A stretch of 64,000 bases of DNA from Chrysemys picta bellii. Taxonomy: Eukaryota; Chordata; Testudines; Emydidae. Of this stretch, positions 61,401 through 64,000 are shown piece after piece; position 1 is the first letter of the stretch; every line of letters starts with the position of its first letter. Both the position numbers and the translations under genes were made by a program. The DNA lies in assembly GCF_011386835.1 (NCBI RefSeq), contig NC_088800.1, forward strand, positions 23,488,572 through 23,552,571, written 5' to 3'. A model generated the notes under the pieces. The model was not told the origin of the DNA. It saw only the letters and a list, made by a program, of their open reading frames with translations, and searched no databases.

Positions 61401-62547
61401 CTAAACTAGATTAGAAGAATGTTGATGAAGAGTTCCACAGATTAGGTTTTAAGGACCTTATTCTGGGAGGTGCTGAGCATCTGTAACTTCCATAAAGGCA
61501 ATGAGAGTTGAAGCCACTCAGCATCTTGCAGGATCAAGCTTTTAAATGTGCGAAGGTCACGGGGTGCTGCAAAAAGCACGGGTGGGATTTGTGACATTAG
61601 GTGTATTGAACACACAAATGGCTACTTTCAGCTTTTCTCTTTTAGGCCCTTTTGGTTGAATAAGCGACTGGTTTCGAGACAACCGTTGAGGAATTCTTTA
61701 AGAGAGACTCTTGATTTTATTTTAAGGTAAAATCCTCCTGAGTATGAGAGAATAGTCTAAGGAAGGACATGAATCTGAACTTGACTGATGTGGACTGGAA
61801 TTATATTTGGTCTCATTCCTCAAGATGTTCAGTTTCAGCATCAGTTAAGGAAACCAAAATGAAAATTGTGCATAGATATACTATGGCTCCTGTCAAACTG
61901 CATTATATGGGCTTGAATTCTTCTTCCCTTCTTTCCTGAAAGGGTTCCATGTGGGCTCTTGTCTCATGTGTGATGGCAACATCCTCAAATCTTGGACTAT
62001 GGATAAATGTCATATTGTTAAAATATGTTACTGGAGTTGATGTTAAAGTGGAGACTCAGCAGCTCAGTTTGAGGTTACCAGGGGAACAAGGGCCACGTCC
62101 TCACAAGTGTGTGCAACTAGTGCTAGTTTTATTGCTGGGCTTGGTGTTGTGACATCTGTCCACTAGGACTTGGACCCAAACCACTAATTCATTTCACCTT
62201 GGTCACGATTCTTGTTTCTGTCTCTCTCTCAGTATAGGTTATCAGATCCTCAGGTATACAACAGCTGGGCTTGGTACCACTGAGCAGTGGGGCGCATAGG
62301 TGACTTTCAGCCACCAATCTCCCCCTAAATTGTGGGGATGGGGGAAGCCTGTTCAACACAAGTAAAAGCAGCATAAGGGCTGATTTAACTTGAGGCAGAA
62401 GTAATGGCCCCAAAGTAACTGTTCTGCTGGCCTAGGATTGCCTAAGTGCAGCATGCTCCAGCCACCCTACCACTGGACAGCCCACTGCAATGGGAGGCTA
62501 AGGGTGGCACAAAGGCGCTGGAGCACAGCCAAGCACAGGAATGATGT

Positions 62548-62766
62548 TTCAGTGGTTAAGGCGCTAACCTAGAATTTCAGTCAACCAGGTTCAGTTCCTT
62601 GCTCTCCCCCGGACTTCCTGTGTGACCTTGGTCTAGTGATTTAGCCTCTCTGTGCCTCAGTTCCTATCCGTAGCATGGGGATAATACTGCCCTACTTCAC
62701 AGGCGGGTGGGACACAAATGCATTAGAAGACTGTGATGTGCTCAGATACTATGGTCATGGGAACCA
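62548..62766 (+). repeat. Near full-length MIR-like SINE
   Basis: The head CAGTGGTTAAGGCGCTAACC with AACCAGGTTCAGTTCC (box B-like), the core CTGTGTGACCTTGGTC, TTTAGCCTCTCTGTGCCTCA, GCATGGGGATAATACTGCC, and the tail GTGCTCAGATACTATGGTCA. This is the most complete SINE of its family in the window. Confidence 0.7.
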
Positions 62767-64000
62767 TCTGAGTACTAAGGATGGATGAAGTGTCTGGCCC
62801 ATAATGTGTTGGCATTGGTCCTCTGGTGATGCTGATATAACACATTCCTTTCTGGACAAAATAAGAGATTGTTATCTATTCAGGTAATTTTATTTGTCTC
62901 CCACCAAGATTACATGTGTGTGAAGGCAAATGAGGCAAAGATACTTGCAGGGAAGGAGAACAGCAAGGTCAGACTGGCAGGTGCAAGCAGCCTGGGAAAT
63001 ATATTTTGAACAACCTGCAAAGTTACTGGGGCAAGTTCTGTTTGTCGCTGTTTTTGGTGCACTCCAAGGGGAGTGGGTACAAAGAGCCATGGACACACTT
63101 AGCGTCGCCGTGCTGGAGACAGACATAGCTTGGATGCAGATGATGGTTAAGGAAGTGCAAGGGGAGGAGGCCAACCAGTGCTGCTCCCAAGCGTGCAATG
63201 GGGAAGTTCAAGCTCTACATTTCATACAGGAATAACAAGGTTTTTTTGTCTGTCCCCAGACAGCTGCTGAGCTGCCTGACAGCTTCTGGACACTGCTGCT
63301 GGGGAGATGGTCAATATGGGCAGGCAGTGCTTGTGGTACAGGAAGTGGAGCGATCCTACAGCCCACTGGGGCCCAGTCTGGACCTAGAGAAGAGCAGCTT
63401 TGGGAAATGGATTCCTAAAGTGCATGAGAAGATGCTCTCTGAATTTGGCCCTCAAGGCTACTTGCAGGCAAAGTCAGATAAGAACGCTCACTCTTTACTG
63501 ACTCGTTTAGTGGCTTGTTTGGAACTTGTGTTCATTAGCTGTGCGTAAAGTGACATTAGATGAGCACACACTTGGTAGTGCTCTGAATGGATGGCCAGTG
63601 TGATGCGAGTGTGCATTGCGTGAAAGCACATGGCTGGTAACTAACTTACTGAACTGGATGTATTGAGCTCATCTGGGTGAAGAAATGCAAGTACATGTGT
63701 GTACGCATGCATGTGTCCTGTAGTGTGAATGCCTTTAGCAATCTGACATCCTTTGATGTCGCAACATTACTGAACACCTGTAGGCTCTGGCTGGGTCGTT
63801 TGCGGATATTTTTTAGATCAGACTTGTAATGAGATTCTGTTTCAATAAACTTGTCCAGTCTTTTTCAGATCCAAAGAGGGTGAGGATGAAGAATTAGATA
63901 AAAGCATATGGATTAAGGAAAGGGAATACCCAAAGGCTGAGCCTATCTTCCCGCTTCAATGGATTCTTTTATACACTTAATTTTCTTCATTGCCAGCCAG
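62767..64000. other. Unassigned right end with coding-like segment
   Basis: Plus-strand frames at 62930-63235 and 63198-63548 overlap by 38 bases in different phases and look less random than their neighbours, but I recognise no domain. An AATAAA is at 63844-63849. A decayed transposon gene or chance are both possible. Confidence 0.25.

Noticed and set aside
1..64000. CRISPR arrays, operons, tRNA or rRNA genes, bacterial-type systems
   Set aside because: The DNA is vertebrate; no spaced direct-repeat array, complete tRNA fold or rRNA segment was seen. The tRNA-like phrases belong to SINEs and other repeats.

Overview
The window is vertebrate nuclear DNA, almost certainly from a non-avian sauropsid; a turtle is the best guess and a crocodilian is possible. 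The evidence is the single multi-exon-type gene with a long intron and CpG islands, CR1-type LINE tails, MIR/CORE-SINE-like copies, Penelope-like retroelement (PLE) fragments, hAT- and Harbinger-like MITEs, and the absence of Alu, L1 or B1-type mammalian repeats. The species call is inference from repeat types, not from a database match.

One protein-coding exon can be supported: exon 1 of ONECUT1 (HNF6) on the minus strand, 25651 down to 24574. It encodes residues 1-359 (STP-rich segment, polyhistidine tract, whole CUT domain) and ends at a strong GT donor. The homeodomain exon was not found, so positions 1-24573 are read as the start of a long intron 1, with the next exon beyond the left edge. 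Everything right of about 26 kb is 5' flank. In mammals this side faces a large gene-poor interval before WDR72, which fits the lack of any other gene here.

Layout: 1-14.9 kb is repeat-bearing intron (MIR-like SINEs, a ~1 kb inverted-repeat element, an LTR-like repeat, a GC-rich repeat) that ends in a run of three CTCF-like motifs at 12.58, 14.87 and 16.24 kb. From 15 to about 38.8 kb there is practically no recognisable transposon. This zone holds the exon, its CpG island (24.6-27.6 kb) and further GC-rich blocks (15.0-15.5, 20.6-21.5, 30.0-31.2, 33.6-35.1 kb), the usual picture of a tightly regulated developmental transcription factor locus. A large AT palindrome lies at 39.7 kb and an isolated CpG island at 46.1-47.4 kb. 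From about 44 kb rightwards transposons return in force: PLE tails, CR1, a hAT-like MITE, palindromic MITEs, two LTR-like repeats and MIR-like SINEs.

The most interesting items are a young-looking PLE insertion at 57.06-58.05 kb (12-bp target duplication, open GIY-YIG reading frame, hammerhead-ribozyme-like 3' tail, and a 209-bp MITE inserted exactly at the stop codon), a 117-bp PLE insertion with an internal inversion at 48.5 kb, the AT palindrome, the CTCF-like trio and the perfect hairpin at 5.78 kb. I see no evidence of a wholly new gene system.
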